Below the pieces are notes generated by a model. That model searched no databases. It had not been told where the DNA came from and saw only the letters and a program-made list of their open reading frames with translations. From Cognatishimia activa (GTDB lineage: Bacteria; Pseudomonadota; Alphaproteobacteria; Rhodobacterales; Rhodobacteraceae), in the NCBI RefSeq assembly GCF_001458335.1, contig NZ_CYTO01000009.1, positions 256,285 through 320,284 on the forward strand: a stretch of 64,000 nucleotides of DNA. The letters run 5' to 3'. The position numbers and the translations under genes are program-made. Positions 8,651 through 18,536 of this stretch are shown piece after piece (within the stretch, counting starts at the first letter, position 1; every line of letters starts with the position of its first letter).

Positions 8651-10585
8651 TCACCCCGCTTTGTTGACGCGCATGTACCATTCCACCAAGCGGCGGACCT
8701 GCCGCTCGGTATAGCCATGGGTCTTCATCCGCTGGACAAATTCCATGTGTTTGCTTTCCGTGTCGCTGTCTTTCTTGCTGCCAAAGCTGATCACCGGCAG
8801 AAGCTCTTCGACCTGGCTGAACATGTGCTTTTCAATCACATCGCGCAGTTTCTCATAAGAATTCCATGGCGGGTTCTGCCCCGTGTTCGCACGGTGGCGC
8901 AGCGCAAATTTCACAACCTCATTGCGGAAATCTTTTGGGTTCGCAATGCCGACTGGTTTTTCGATCTTAGACAGCTCCGCGTCCAGAATTTCACGGTTAT
9001 AAAGCTGACCCGTGTCAGGATCTTTATAGTCTTGCTCTTCAATCCACGCGTCCGCGTAAGAGATATAGCGATCAAAGACGTTCTGGCCGTATTCCGTGTA
9101 GCTTTCTAAGTAAGCCTTCTGGATCTCATTGCCGATGAATTCCTCATAGCGCGGCGCGAGTTCGGTTTTGATGAACTCCAGATATTGCGCCTCGGTTTCC
9201 TGTGGGAACTGCTCCCGCTTAATCATCTGCTCCAGAATATACATCAGATGCACGGGGTCGGCGGCGACTTCTTGGGTGTCGTAGTTGAAAACGTTCGACA
9301 AAACTTTGAAGGCAAACCGTGTGGAAATGCCATTCATCCCTTCGTCCACACCAGCAGTGTCCTGATATTCCTGAACCGTTTTTGCCTTTGGATCGGTGTC
9401 TTTCAGGCTTTCCCCGTCATAAACCCGCATCTTACTGTAAAGGTTTGAGTTCTCATGCGGCTTCAAGCGGCTGAGAACCGCAAAGCGAGAGAGGATCTTC
9501 AGCGTCTCTGGCGCGCATGGCGCATCCTTGAGTTCAGAGTTCTCTAGCAGCTTGTGATAGATCTGAGCCTCATCAGAAACGCGTAAGCAATACGGCACTT
9601 TCACAATGCTGACGCGGTCAATGAAGGCCTCGTTGTTTTTGTTATTTTTGAACTGCTGCCATTCGCTTTCATTGGAATGAGCAAGGATCAGGCCACTAAA
9701 CGGGATCGCCCCGAAGCTCTCAGTGCCCATATAGTTGCCCTCTTGCGTCGCTGTCAGCAGCGGGTGAAGCATCTTGATGGGAGCTTTGAACATCTCGACA
9801 AATTCAAGAATGCCTTGGCTTGCGCGGTTTAAACCGCCAGAGAAGCTGTAAGCGTCAGGATTGTCCTGGCTGAAATGTTCCAGCATTCGAATGTCGACCT
9901 TACCCACTAGGGTCGAGATGTCTTGGTTGTTCTCATCACCCGGTTCAACCTTCGCGACGCAGACACGGCGTAGGCGAGATGGGTACACCTTCTGAACCGA
10001 GAATTTAGAAATGTCGCCGCCGAATTCATCCAGCCGGCGCACAGCCCATGGGGACATCAGCCCGGGCAGCCGGTGTTTGGCGATCCCGTATTCGTCTTGC
10101 AGCACATCGCCCATTTTGAGCGGATCAAACAAACCCAGTGGGCTTTCAAATATGGGGGAGAGCGTGTCGCCAGCCTTGAGCACATATACCGGTTGCTCTT
10201 CGACCAGTCGTTTCAGGCGTTCAGCCAGAGATGACTTGCCGCCGCCAACTGGGCCGAGGAGGTAAAGGATTTGTTTGCGTTCTTCCAAGCCCTGAGCCGC
10301 ATAGCGGAAATAACCCACGATGCGCTCGATTGTGTCTTCCATCCCATAGAAGTCTTTGAAGGCCGCATATTGCTTGATTGTCCGGTTTTGAAAGATCGGT
10401 CCAAGGCGGGCATCTTTTGAGGTGTCCACCAGTTCCTCATCCCCGATGGCCGTCAGCATCCGCTCTGCCACATTGGCATACATCCCCGGATCATCGCGAC
10501 ACCCTAGCAGGTAGTCCTGCAGTGACATTTCTTCGGCGCTCGCGCCCGAATACTGTTCCGCAAATAATTCGACGATATCCTTCAT
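8651..10585 (-). CDS. prkA: PrkA-type serine protein kinase
   Basis: 644 residues. The start is at MKDIVELFAEQY, preceded by AAAGGGGA; the open frame runs upstream to 10639 but those codons are unlikely to be used. The N-terminal AAA-like domain carries the Walker A motif GPVGGGKSSLAERL, and the C-terminal part corresponds to the PrkA kinase region. It is the homologue of E. coli YeaG, which acts with YeaH in nutrient-stress signalling; some homologues have been reported to have protease rather than kinase activity, so substrate and chemistry here are open. First gene of prkA-yeaH-spoVR; its promoter should lie in the long region to the right. Confidence 0.93.
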   Translation of the reverse strand: MKDIVELFAEQYSGASAEEMSLQDYLLGCRDDPGMYANVAERMLTAIGDEELVDTSKDARLGPIFQNRTIKQYAAFKDFYGMEDTIERIVGYFRYAAQGLEERKQILYLLGPVGGGKSSLAERLKRLVEEQPVYVLKAGDTLSPIFESPLGLFDPLKMGDVLQDEYGIAKHRLPGLMSPWAVRRLDEFGGDISKFSVQKVYPSRLRRVCVAKVEPGDENNQDISTLVGKVDIRMLEHFSQDNPDAYSFSGGLNRASQGILEFVEMFKAPIKMLHPLLTATQEGNYMGTESFGAIPFSGLILAHSNESEWQQFKNNKNNEAFIDRVSIVKVPYCLRVSDEAQIYHKLLENSELKDAPCAPETLKILSRFAVLSRLKPHENSNLYSKMRVYDGESLKDTDPKAKTVQEYQDTAGVDEGMNGISTRFAFKVLSNVFNYDTQEVAADPVHLMYILEQMIKREQFPQETEAQYLEFIKTELAPRYEEFIGNEIQKAYLESYTEYGQNVFDRYISYADAWIEEQDYKDPDTGQLYNREILDAELSKIEKPVGIANPKDFRNEVVKFALRHRANTGQNPPWNSYEKLRDVIEKHMFSQVEELLPVISFGSKKDSDTESKHMEFVQRMKTHGYTERQVRRLVEWYMRVNKAG

Positions 10586-11281
10586 GTGTATGGTCCCCTT
10601 TGGTGACAAAAATCGAGCCCGGTATCCTCCTCGGGTCAAAGTGAAAGCGCAGTCCGCACAGGTCTTTATTTGCCGAACGTCAAAGGCAACGATGGTGGCA
10701 ACCGCAGACTGCGAGAGTGTTCAGAAATCGCTCGATGTTGCCACTTGGCCTGACCGATTTATGCCACCGGAACGCCCGGAAGCCATTGAACCCAAAGGGG
10801 TTTTCGGTCTTTGTTTATACCTTCAGGGTACACCAAAAATCCTGAACTTTCCATATTAATCTGGGCTAGATCTTGTGATTTGCCAGAGCGCATCAATAAA
10901 TCGTGTTCCAATTCACGGTTAATCAAAAGACGGAAGATTTGGTTAACGGTGCCGAACGGAGCGTTCAAAAGTTTGTAACACTGTGAAAATCTGAGTTGGC
11001 TGGTTTTGGCACGTTTGGCCTGTTTTTATTTGCGTTTTTGCCCACGTGCTTCGGAACCCTTTAGCGCTAAATGCCATGCTAAAACGAAAGCAAATGTGCT
11101 CCGCTGCCTCGAAGACATTTCAAAGCATTTTGGTGCTCAATGATGCAGTGCTGATATTTTGATCACTGTAGCGAATTGAAACAGATCGTGTGGGAAAAGC
11201 GCCTTGGGATCGCCAAAAAAACGACCGCTCGGAAGGGCAGTTGCCGTTAGGTAAGATTCAGGAAACGCGAAGAGATTCGCT
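10586..11281. other. Long non-coding interval upstream of prkA
   Basis: About 700 bases without a convincing gene. Short open frames here show no recognisable motif and lack ribosome binding sites. It must hold the promoter of prkA (minus strand) and the 3' end of the xerC transcript. The one clear element is the palindrome TTTAGCGCTAAA at 11060-11071, identical to the one upstream of pyc. The interval is AT-richer than the genes around it, with several T and A runs between 11010 and 11220. Confidence 0.5.
11060..11071. promoter_or_regulatory. Palindrome TTTAGCGCTAAA, candidate LacI-family operator
   Basis: A perfect 12-base palindrome with the central AGCGCT typical of LacI/GalR-family operators. 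The identical sequence is at 790-801 and a near match (TGAGCGCTAA) at 13820-13829. It is 475 bases upstream of prkA and beyond the 3' end of xerC, so which gene it would control is unclear. Confidence 0.35.
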
Positions 11282-12196
11282 TTATGCCTTTGGATGAGTT
11301 CGGTTATAGACATCCATCAAACGGGCAGTGTCCACGGCTGTGTAGGCTTGGGTTGTGGACAGCGAAGCATGACCAAGCAACTCCTGAATAGATCGTAGAT
11401 CGCCACTCGCTTCCAAAAGATGGGTCGCAAAACTATGGCGCATGGCGTGAGGCGTCGCGGTCGGCGGTAGCCCCAGTTGAAGCCTCACGTTCTGCATAAC
11501 CGATTGTATTTGCCGGGCGCTCAAACGCTTGCCGCGCACGCCGATAAATAGCGGGCCATCCTGTTCCAGCGGGTAGGGGCATTGGCGCAGGTATTCATCC
11601 ACGGCCTCACGCGCCGCCGGCAGCACGGGAACGATGCGTTCCTTTCCGCCCTTACCGATGATGCGCATCACTTCAGGCAGCGGCGCTTCGTTGCGGTTCA
11701 GCCCCAAGGCTTCGGAAATCCGCAAGCCACATCCATAAAGCAATGTGATGACCGCAGTGTCCCGCGCTCCGACCCAGGCATCTTTGGATTGGATTTCGAC
11801 CGTCTCGATCACCGCTTGCGCAGCGTCAGGTGCAAGTGGGCGCGGCAGTTTCTTTTGGAATTTCGGCGCGCGAGTCGACAGGACCGCAGTGGGGTCAAAG
11901 CCTTCTCTTTCTGCTAGCCAACGAAAGAAGCTTTTCACGGCGGACAATTTGCGCGCCAAGGAGCGCGCCGATAAGTCGCCGGACCGCATTTGCGCCATCC
12001 ACGCCCGCATGTCGCGTACGGTCAGTCGGGCGAGCGGGCCAAGTCCCTGCTGCTCGCCTTTATATTCCGTCATAAAGGCGAGGAACTCGGAAACGTCTGT
12101 AAAATAAGCGCTAAGCGTGTTTTCAGAGGCTCCTTTCAGAGCCTTTTGTGCCTCAAGCCAGCTGTCCCGGGCCTCGATGGAAGCAGGGGAGATCAT
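11282..12196 (-). CDS. xerC: Tyrosine recombinase XerC
   Basis: 304 residues from MISPASIEARDSW, close to the family norm. The catalytic set is complete: Arg in GCGLRISEAL, Lys in GKGGKER, HAMRHSFATHLL, His in LLGHASLSTTQ and Tyr in QAYTAV. XerC with XerD resolves chromosome dimers at dif. The start overlaps the end of the DUF484 reading region by only a few bases of spacing, with a G-rich stretch directly before the ATG rather than a well-spaced ribosome binding site, so the exact start is less certain. DUF484-xerC is a common gene pair in proteobacteria. Confidence 0.93.
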   Translation of the reverse strand: MISPASIEARDSWLEAQKALKGASENTLSAYFTDVSEFLAFMTEYKGEQQGLGPLARLTVRDMRAWMAQMRSGDLSARSLARKLSAVKSFFRWLAEREGFDPTAVLSTRAPKFQKKLPRPLAPDAAQAVIETVEIQSKDAWVGARDTAVITLLYGCGLRISEALGLNRNEAPLPEVMRIIGKGGKERIVPVLPAAREAVDEYLRQCPYPLEQDGPLFIGVRGKRLSARQIQSVMQNVRLQLGLPPTATPHAMRHSFATHLLEASGDLRSIQELLGHASLSTTQAYTAVDTARLMDVYNRTHPKA

Positions 12197-12203
12197 CCCC
12201 CGA

Positions 12204-12911
12204 TCACGACAACCAACGCCGCATGGCGCGCTCAAACACGCCACCAAAGAATGCAAGCAGGTCAGAGCCCTGTTGAGGCGAGAAGTGATGTGGGTCTTCG
12301 GCCCCCATCAACAGCATGCCGGGCAGACGACCAGCGCCCAAGTCCAAGCGCAGGCAGGCTTCGGAGCGTACGAAACTTGCTTTGTCGCCGAAGATTTCAT
12401 GGGTCGTCCCATCAATCTGGCGCAAAGTGACAGGGCGCGATGGGACATTGCGGCCATTGGTGAGGTAGGTCTCTATAAACCCGGGTTCCGCGACAGACAG
12501 CACATCGCCAAGTTTGCGGACACTTGGGTCATTGTCTTTTTGCTCAGTCTCCAGAACCAGACGCACCGCATCAACACGCAGGATTTCAGCGACCTCGCCG
12601 TCGAGATCTTTCAGGAAGGTTTCAAATTCCAGCGGGTCCATCATGCGAAGGATCGCGCGGTGGACTTGATTGGTGCCCGCGAGGTTTTCGTAAGCCGCAG
12701 CAATCACGCTGCGGTGGGTGTCTTCCAGACGATCCAGGCGCGCTTCCAGACGTTCCATGGCGATACCACGCAGGTCGACAATATTGCCGCCCATGGATTT
12801 CTCATTCGCGGCAATCAGCGCGTTCATGAGATCATTGTCATCCAGAATCATTTCAGGCGCGGAAATGATCTTTTCGCGCAACGTGTCTTCGATATGTGCT
12901 GTCTTGGTCAT
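12204..12911 (-). CDS. DUF484 family protein
   Basis: 235 residues. Recognised by the family pattern: an N-terminal helix with LREKIISAPEMILDDNDLMNALI, a short coiled-coil (MERLEARLDRLEDTHRSVI) and a GAF-like C-terminal half ending RAMRRWL. Function is not established; the gene sits directly upstream of xerC in many proteobacteria and is thought to be functionally linked to it. Seven bases separate it from the xerC start, so the two are probably co-transcribed. Confidence 0.88.
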   Translation of the reverse strand: MTKTAHIEDTLREKIISAPEMILDDNDLMNALIAANEKSMGGNIVDLRGIAMERLEARLDRLEDTHRSVIAAAYENLAGTNQVHRAILRMMDPLEFETFLKDLDGEVAEILRVDAVRLVLETEQKDNDPSVRKLGDVLSVAEPGFIETYLTNGRNVPSRPVTLRQIDGTTHEIFGDKASFVRSEACLRLDLGAGRLPGMLLMGAEDPHHFSPQQGSDLLAFFGGVFERAMRRWLS

Positions 12912-13011
12912 GCTCGTGCCAATACTTCTTTTGGCAGGACCATATCAGAAGCTTTTGGCGAGTGCTGCATTTTTTTGGGAAATGTGCGGTTAACCGCGAT
13001 TTGGGTTGGGG

Positions 13012-13073
13012 GAGGGGCTTTGCCCCTCAGCGCTGGCGCGCTTTCACCCCAGAGTATTTTAACAAAGAAGAAG
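13012..13073 (+). repeat. Structured intergenic repeat, copy B
   Basis: GAGGGGC-TTT-GCCCCTC, then a second hairpin AGCGC-TGGC-GCGCT, then TTCACCCCAGAGTATTTT followed by AACAAAGAAGAAG. It has the same layout as the copies at 5702-5764 and 59389-59449, with a different but still paired second stem. It lies between the 3' end of the transaldolase gene and the 5' end of the DUF484 gene. Confidence 0.75.
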
Positions 13074-13077
13074 CCTA

Positions 13078-13731
13078 TTAGAGGATTTTGATATCCGCTG
13101 CGGCGATGTCTTTGAGGAAGGCATCTAGGCCTTTGTCAGTCAGCGGGTGGTTGATCATGTTTTTGATTACGCCCGGAGGCGCTGTGATGACATCTGCACC
13201 GATACGTGCGCTGTCCAGGATGTGGTTCACAGAGCGAATAGACGCTGCAAGGATCTGGGTGTTGAAACCATAGTTGTCATAGATCGTACGGATGTCTTCG
13301 ATCAGATCCATGCCATCGAGGTTGATGTCGTCCAAGCGGCCGATGAACGGAGAGATGAAAGTTGCACCGGCTTTTGCAGCGAGCAGCGCCTGGTTTGCAG
13401 AGAAGCAAAGCGTCACGTTCACCATCGCGCCGCCATCGGAGAGGGTTTTACAGGCTTTGAGGCCGTCCCAAGTCAGAGGCACTTTCACGGCGATATTGTC
13501 GGCGATTTCAAGCAGCTTGCGGCCTTCTGCAATCATTGTATCCGCATCTGTCGCGGTCACTTCTGCAGAAACAGGGCCATCAACCAAGTCACAGATTTCT
13601 TTGGTGACTTCGATGATGTCACGGCCAGATTTTTTGATAAGGGAAGGGTTAGTGGTCACACCGTCCACCATGCCCAGATCATTCAGCTCGGCAATGGCGT
13701 CGATTTCAGCGGTATCAACGAAGAATTTCAT
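13078..13731 (-). CDS. tal: Transaldolase (small, fructose-6-phosphate aldolase-like)
   Basis: 217 residues, the size of the short transaldolase/FSA subfamily. Seen: [13 protein letters not shown] at the N-terminus, GVTTNPSLI, and the Schiff-base lysine in [15 protein letters not shown], then [28 protein letters not shown]. It transfers a dihydroxyacetone unit in the non-oxidative pentose phosphate pathway. The ATG has AAGGA 8 bases upstream. It is divergent from priA, and the shared 115-base promoter region contains several repeats. Confidence 0.95.
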   Translation of the reverse strand: MKFFVDTAEIDAIAELNDLGMVDGVTTNPSLIKKSGRDIIEVTKEICDLVDGPVSAEVTATDADTMIAEGRKLLEIADNIAVKVPLTWDGLKACKTLSDGGAMVNVTLCFSANQALLAAKAGATFISPFIGRLDDINLDGMDLIEDIRTIYDNYGFNTQILAASIRSVNHILDSARIGADVITAPPGVIKNMINHPLTDKGLDAFLKDIAAADIKIL

Positions 13732-13772
13732 GGAACAAGTCCTTTGATGGGTTGGCCTAAAGTCGGGGGTCG

Positions 13773-13845
13773 TTTACCTCATTAGGGTACGCGCCGAAAC
13801 CCCTAACGGGAAGAAAGTGTGAGCGCTAACGGTAATTGAGGTAAA
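13773..13845. promoter_or_regulatory. Divergent promoter region between transaldolase and priA with repeats
   Basis: Contains the inverted arms TTTACCTCA (13773-13781) and TGAGGTAAA (13837-13845), a direct repeat CTAACGG at 13803-13809 and 13826-13832, and TGAGCGCTAA (13820-13829), which resembles the LacI-type palindromes elsewhere in the window. The right arm overlaps the priA ribosome binding site GAGGT. Confidence 0.35.
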
Positions 13846-13846
13846 T

Positions 13847-16043
13847 TTGGGCGAACCCGACTTCTTTGATGCAGGCACTCTGGTGGGAGTGCTGACCACG
13901 CAACCGCTGGATCGGGTGCTTGATTATAAAGCACCGGAAGGTGGGTGTTGGGCTGGAGCCTTTGTGGAAGTGCCCCTTGGCCCGCGCAAAGTGATTGGTG
14001 TTGTCTGGGGCAAAGGCCGTGGAGATTGGGATATCTCTAAGGTGCGTTCGGTCATTCGTGTGTTGGACGTGGCGCCAATGCGCGAAGAGATGCGCAGTTT
14101 TTTGGAGCGGGCGTCCCAATACACTTTGACTTCAATGCCCAGTATGTTGCGATTGGCAACCCGCGCGCCGGGACTGTCTGATCCACCTTCTATGCGCAAA
14201 GTCTACCGGTTGGGGGACAGTGAACCCGACCGGCAAACCGATGCGCGCAAGCGAGTGCTAGAGACGCTTCGCGACTATGGAGGGCTGTCTTTCACGCTCA
14301 AAGAACTCTCAGACATGGCGGGGGTGACCTCTTCTGTGGTCAAAGGGCTTGTGAAGCTCGGGGCGGTGAATGAAGAAAACGCACCGCGAGATGTGCCGTT
14401 TCACCGGATGGATCCGGATTATGACGCAAAAGACTTAACCGAGGATCAGGCTACGGCGGCGGCGCAGCTGACGGCCGATATTCGGTCGCAAGACTATAAT
14501 ACCACCTTGCTGCGTGGTGTGACTGGCTCTGGTAAAACAGAGGTCTATCTTGAAGCCATTGCCGAGTGTCTGCGCATTGGTCGTCAAGCCTTGGTGCTGT
14601 TGCCCGAGATTGCCCTCACCGCTGAGTTTTTTGGCCGTGTCGAGGCGCGGTTTGGCGCGAAACCCGCCGAATGGCACTCGGGCGTCACCATGACCGAGCG
14701 GCGGCGGATCTGGAAAATGGTGGGGCAAGGCGGCGCCCAGATCGTGATTGGCGCGCGTTCGGCTTTGTTTCTGCCGTTTCAGAACCTCGGCCTAATCGTC
14801 GTCGATGAAGAACATGACACATCCTATAAGCAGGATGATGGTGTCCTTTATAATGCGCGGGACATGGCGGTTCTGCGAGCGAGTTGTGTGGGGGCGAGTG
14901 TGGTTCTGGCTTCCGCGACACCTAGTCTGGAAAGCTGGGCCAATGCCGGATGCAGGGAAATATAAGCGCATTGAGCTGACGTCGCGCTATGGCCCTGCGG
15001 TGATGCCTGACATGCGCGCGATTGATATGCGGGTTGAAGATATGCCTTCGGGCACTTGGATATCTCCGACATTGCGGGCTGAAGTCACGGCGCGGATCGA
15101 GAAAGGTGAGCAATCGCTTTTGTTCATCAACCGCCGTGGCTATGCGCCGGTGACGATCTGCCGGGCTTGTGGTCATCAAATCGCCTGTGAGCAATGCGAT
15201 GCGCGCATGGTCGAGCATCGTTTTCTCAAGCGCTTGCTGTGCCATCAGTGCGGGGAAAGCGCCCCGATGCCTGAAGCCTGCCCAAGCTGTGGTGTGGAAG
15301 GTAAGCTCGCCGCGGTGGGGCCGGGGGTAGAGCGTTTGGCTGAGGAAGCAAAAGAAGCCTTTCCAGAGGCACGGCTTGCGGTGTTGTCCTCTGACCTGTT
15401 CGGATCGGCGCGCGCCTTGAAAGAAGGCATTAAGACCATTGCGGAGGGCGGGGCGGATGTGATCATCGGCACGCAGTTGGTGGCAAAGGGACACAACTTC
15501 CCGCTGTTGACCCTTGTTGGCGTGATCGATGCGGATCTTGGCCTTCAAGGCTCCGACCTCCGTGCAGCGGAGCGCACGTTTCAATTGATCCGTCAGGTTG
15601 CTGGCCGCGCTGGGCGCTCGGAACGCAAAGGCGTTGCGATGCTGCAGTCTCATCAGCCCGAGCATCCGGTGATCCGGGCGATCCTTGCAGGTGACGAAGA
15701 AGCCTTTTGGCAGGCAGAGGCCTCTGAACGTCGCCATGCCGGGGTGCCGCCCTATGGCCGTATGGCGGGGATCATCCTGTCATCGACCGACGTCGCCGAG
15801 GTGTTTGATCTCGGCAATGCATTGGCGCGCAACGACCAAGCGCTTCGCCAGATTGGAGCACAGGTCTTTGGTCCGGCTCCGGCTCCCATCGCACGGATAC
15901 GAGGTCGACATCGTGTGCGCCTTTTGGTGAAGGCAGACAAGGCAGCGCCTCTACAGTCGGCAGTTGCCAAGTGGGTTGGCCAATTCAAACTAAAGGGCGA
16001 CATCCGTCTCTCCGTCGATATCGATCCGCAATCCTTTTACTGA
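13847..16043 (+). pseudogene. priA: Primosomal helicase PriA, disrupted by a +1 frameshift
   Basis: The N-terminal frame starts at TTG 13847 (GAGGT 5 bases upstream) and reads through Walker A GVTGSGKTEVYLEAI and DEEH to a stop at 14965. The rest of the protein is in another frame, visible from about 14950: AGKYKRIELTSRYGP, a zinc-binding region with CRACGHQIACEQC and CHQCGESAPMPEACPSC, and the motor motifs GTQLVAKGHNFP and QVAGRAGR, ending at 16043. Removing one G from GCCGGATGC (14946-14952) restores an unbroken protein of about 731 residues. No slippery heptamer is present, so programmed frameshifting is unlikely. PriA restarts stalled replication forks. This may be a true mutation or a sequence error. 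Confidence 0.85.
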
Positions 16044-16152
16044 TCCCATTAAGATCGCTGCCAGACCAAACGCATTTCTGCGCATCCCCATGTGCAAGCC
16101 TGCATGTATGATTTCGCTCGCCTCATGAGGCCATCAAGCGTAGAGGAAAGCT

Positions 16153-17385
16153 ATGTTTGATAAAGTCCGTCTTGATGAAACCGGGCATTTGCCCCGTTGG
16201 CGACAGCCGATTGTATTGCTGTTTGTGATGGCCGCGGCCATGCCACTGGCTTTTTCAACATGGCTGGCTTTGCTGAACAACTTCGTCATTGAGGTCGCGC
16301 GTTTTGACGGTGCCGATATTGGTCTGTTGCATACGGTGCGCGAGATTCCGGGCTTTATGGCCTTTGCGGTGATCTTTCTGATCATCATCATTCGCGAACA
16401 GGTACTCGGAGTGTTGTCGCTGGTTCTGCTTGGGGTGGCGACCGCTGTCACGGCGCAATTCCCGACCCTAGGCGGCATTTTGGTCGTGACGCTGCTCAGT
16501 TCGATCGGTTTTCACTACTATGAGACAGTGAACCAAAGCCTGCAGTTGCAATGGTTGGATAAAAAACGCGCGCCCAAAGTGCTGGGTTGGCTGACGGCAA
16601 CGGGGTCCGCGGCAACGCTTGTGATCTATCTGGCGATCATAACCACTTGGGAGCGGCTGGGGCTTAGCTATAACACAGTCTTTATGCTATCCGGCGGCCT
16701 GACAGCGGTCATCGCTCTGGTCGCCCTTTTTGCTTACCCGCAATTTGAAAGCCCGACTCCACAAGTCAAAAAGATGGTGCTGAAAAAGCGCTATTGGCTC
16801 TACTACGCGCTGCAATTTATGGCCGGTGCGCGTCGGCAGATCTTTGTTGTGTTTGCAGGCTTCATGATGGTCGAAAAATTCGGCTTTGATGTGCACGAGC
16901 TGACCGGACTTTACTTGGTCAATCTCATCGCCAACATGATCTTTGCGCCTTTCATTGGTGGCTTGGTCGCGCGTTTCGGTGAGCAGCGGACACTTCTTGT
17001 GGAATATCTTGGCCTTGTGATTGTCTTCTTGGCCTATGGAGGCATCTACTATTTTGGCTGGGGAGTCATGCTGGCCATGGCGCTTTATGTCGTGGATCAC
17101 TTGCTGTTCTCCATGGCGCTCGCTCTAAAGACCTATATTCAAAAGATCGCTGACCCTGAGGATATTGCGCCGACAGCGGCCGTGTCCTTCACCATCAATC
17201 ATATTGCTGCGGTGTTCCTGCCTGTGCTGCTTGGTTTGTTGTGGCTCTACTCGCCCGGTGCAGTGTTCGCTCTTGCGGCCTGTATGGCGGCCACGTCTTT
17301 TGGACTGGCCTTACTCATTCCACGCCACCCTCAAAAAGGGTTTGAGACGCGGCTGAAAGGCATTGGGCCGGTGCCGGCTGAATAA
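16153..17385 (+). CDS. MFS transporter
   Basis: 410 residues with about 12 hydrophobic segments, the first at residues 18-42 and the last near 370-395, split by a polar central loop near 205-220 (SPTPQVKKMVLKKRYW), as in the 6+6 architecture of the major facilitator superfamily. The loop sequence GFHYYETVNQSLQLQWLDKKRAPKVLG is unusual and I do not assign a substrate. The ATG has GAGGAAAG upstream. It stands alone between priA and prmA. Confidence 0.85.
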   Translation: MFDKVRLDETGHLPRWRQPIVLLFVMAAAMPLAFSTWLALLNNFVIEVARFDGADIGLLHTVREIPGFMAFAVIFLIIIIREQVLGVLSLVLLGVATAVTAQFPTLGGILVVTLLSSIGFHYYETVNQSLQLQWLDKKRAPKVLGWLTATGSAATLVIYLAIITTWERLGLSYNTVFMLSGGLTAVIALVALFAYPQFESPTPQVKKMVLKKRYWLYYALQFMAGARRQIFVVFAGFMMVEKFGFDVHELTGLYLVNLIANMIFAPFIGGLVARFGEQRTLLVEYLGLVIVFLAYGGIYYFGWGVMLAMALYVVDHLLFSMALALKTYIQKIADPEDIAPTAAVSFTINHIAAVFLPVLLGLLWLYSPGAVFALAACMAATSFGLALLIPRHPQKGFETRLKGIGPVPAE

Positions 17386-17462
17386 GCGGCTCTTGACCTT
17401 GCCCTTGACCTTGGCGAGCCACGCCCGTAGGCCGCTTGCAAGCCTTAGAAGGATCAAGAGAC

Positions 17463-18332
17463 ATGCCAACATTTACCGCCCTGACCACTCTGGAAGGCAA
17501 AGACCAGGCCGAACGTCTTGGTGAAGCGATGGAAATGCTTGATCCGGAACCAACCGGTGTAGGGGTCTTTGAGATCGAAGATGACTCTGGGCTGTGGGAA
17601 GTGGGGGCGTATTTCACGGAAGAGCCTGACGCTGCTGCGCTCGCTCTGCTGGAAGCCGCTTTTGACATTAAGCCCTTCGCGGTGTCGGAACTGCCTGAAA
17701 CCGATTGGGTTGCGCATGTAAAGCGTGAGCTGGTTCCGGTCGAAGCCGGGCGCTTCTTTGTATATGGCAGCCATGACGCCGACCAGGTGCCAGAGGATTG
17801 CGAACCGCTTTTGATTGAGGCGGCGATGGCTTTCGGCACAGGGCATCACGGAACCACCTTGGGTTGCCTCAAGGCGCTGGACCGTTTGGCCGGTGAAGGT
17901 TTTGTCGGGCAAAACGTTGCTGACATTGGATGCGGCACTGCGGTGCTGGGGATGGCGGCGGCGCGTATTTGGCCGAACCCCGTGTTGGCAAGCGACATTG
18001 ATGAAGTCGCCGTGGATGTGGCCATTGCAAATGTGAAAGCCAATGACCTTGAGGGACGCGTGATCTGTTTGGAAGCCGCAGGCTTTAGCCATGCAGATCT
18101 AAAGGCCAAAGCGCCTTATGATTTGGTCTTTGCAAATATCCTAAAGGCCCCCTTGGTGGGCCTTGCGCCTGAAATGGGCGAGAACATCGCTACTAAAGGA
18201 TATGCGATCTTGTCCGGCATCTTGAACGAACAAGCGGATGAAGTGGTGGCAGCTTACCAAGAAAATGGCTTTTTGGTGCACACACGTGAGGAAATCGGCG
18301 AGTGGACCACGCTAACACTGCAACGCTCATAG
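17463..18332 (+). CDS. prmA: Ribosomal protein L11 methyltransferase
   Basis: 289 residues from MPTFTALTTLEGKDQ; AAGGATCAAGAG precedes this ATG, and the extra 9 codons of the open frame are not supported. PrmA methylates L11 using S-adenosylmethionine. Seen: the substrate-recognition N-domain, then AFGTGHHGTTLGCLKAL, the SAM-binding motif DIGCGTAVLGMAAA, and NILKAPLVGLAP, where the canonical motif is NILAxPL. A Rho-independent terminator follows at 18372-18395. Confidence 0.94.
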   Translation: MPTFTALTTLEGKDQAERLGEAMEMLDPEPTGVGVFEIEDDSGLWEVGAYFTEEPDAAALALLEAAFDIKPFAVSELPETDWVAHVKRELVPVEAGRFFVYGSHDADQVPEDCEPLLIEAAMAFGTGHHGTTLGCLKALDRLAGEGFVGQNVADIGCGTAVLGMAAARIWPNPVLASDIDEVAVDVAIANVKANDLEGRVICLEAAGFSHADLKAKAPYDLVFANILKAPLVGLAPEMGENIATKGYAILSGILNEQADEVVAAYQENGFLVHTREEIGEWTTLTLQRS

Positions 18333-18371
18333 GCGCGATTCGTCCGCGTTCCACAGTTTTTCACTGAATTC

Positions 18372-18395
18372 AGGCCACCAATGTGTGGCCTTTTT
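18372..18395 (+). terminator. Rho-independent terminator after prmA
   Basis: Stem AGGCCAC / GTGGCCT with a 6-base loop, followed by TTTTT, 40 bases downstream of the prmA stop. Confidence 0.75.
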
Positions 18396-18536
18396 CACAC
18401 CCTTTGCGCTGAATTGGGCCTGCAAAGGGGTTTGAATCGGGCCGTTTTGTGAAAATTGGCCTTGCTTGCCCAAGTTTTGCCACAATTTGGAGGGAATGTA
18501 GCCTTGTTTGGTGGGGGCCAAACGAAGTGTGCTGCT

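Noticed and set aside
10686..10700. Sigma-54-type promoter on the minus strand upstream of prkA
   Set aside because: The sequence reads TGCCAC-N5-TTGC; the invariant GG of the -24 element is missing.
10789..10803. Small hairpin AACCC/GGGTT as a terminator or sRNA end
   Set aside because: Only 5 bp with a short broken T run and no gene ending nearby on that strand.
10584..10859. Small plus-strand gene of 91 codons upstream of prkA
   Set aside because: Atypical composition, no ribosome binding site, and it covers the expected prkA promoter.
14940..14970. Programmed frameshift in priA
   Set aside because: No slippery heptamer, no nearby stimulatory hairpin, and PriA is not known to use one. 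A one-base insertion explains it better.
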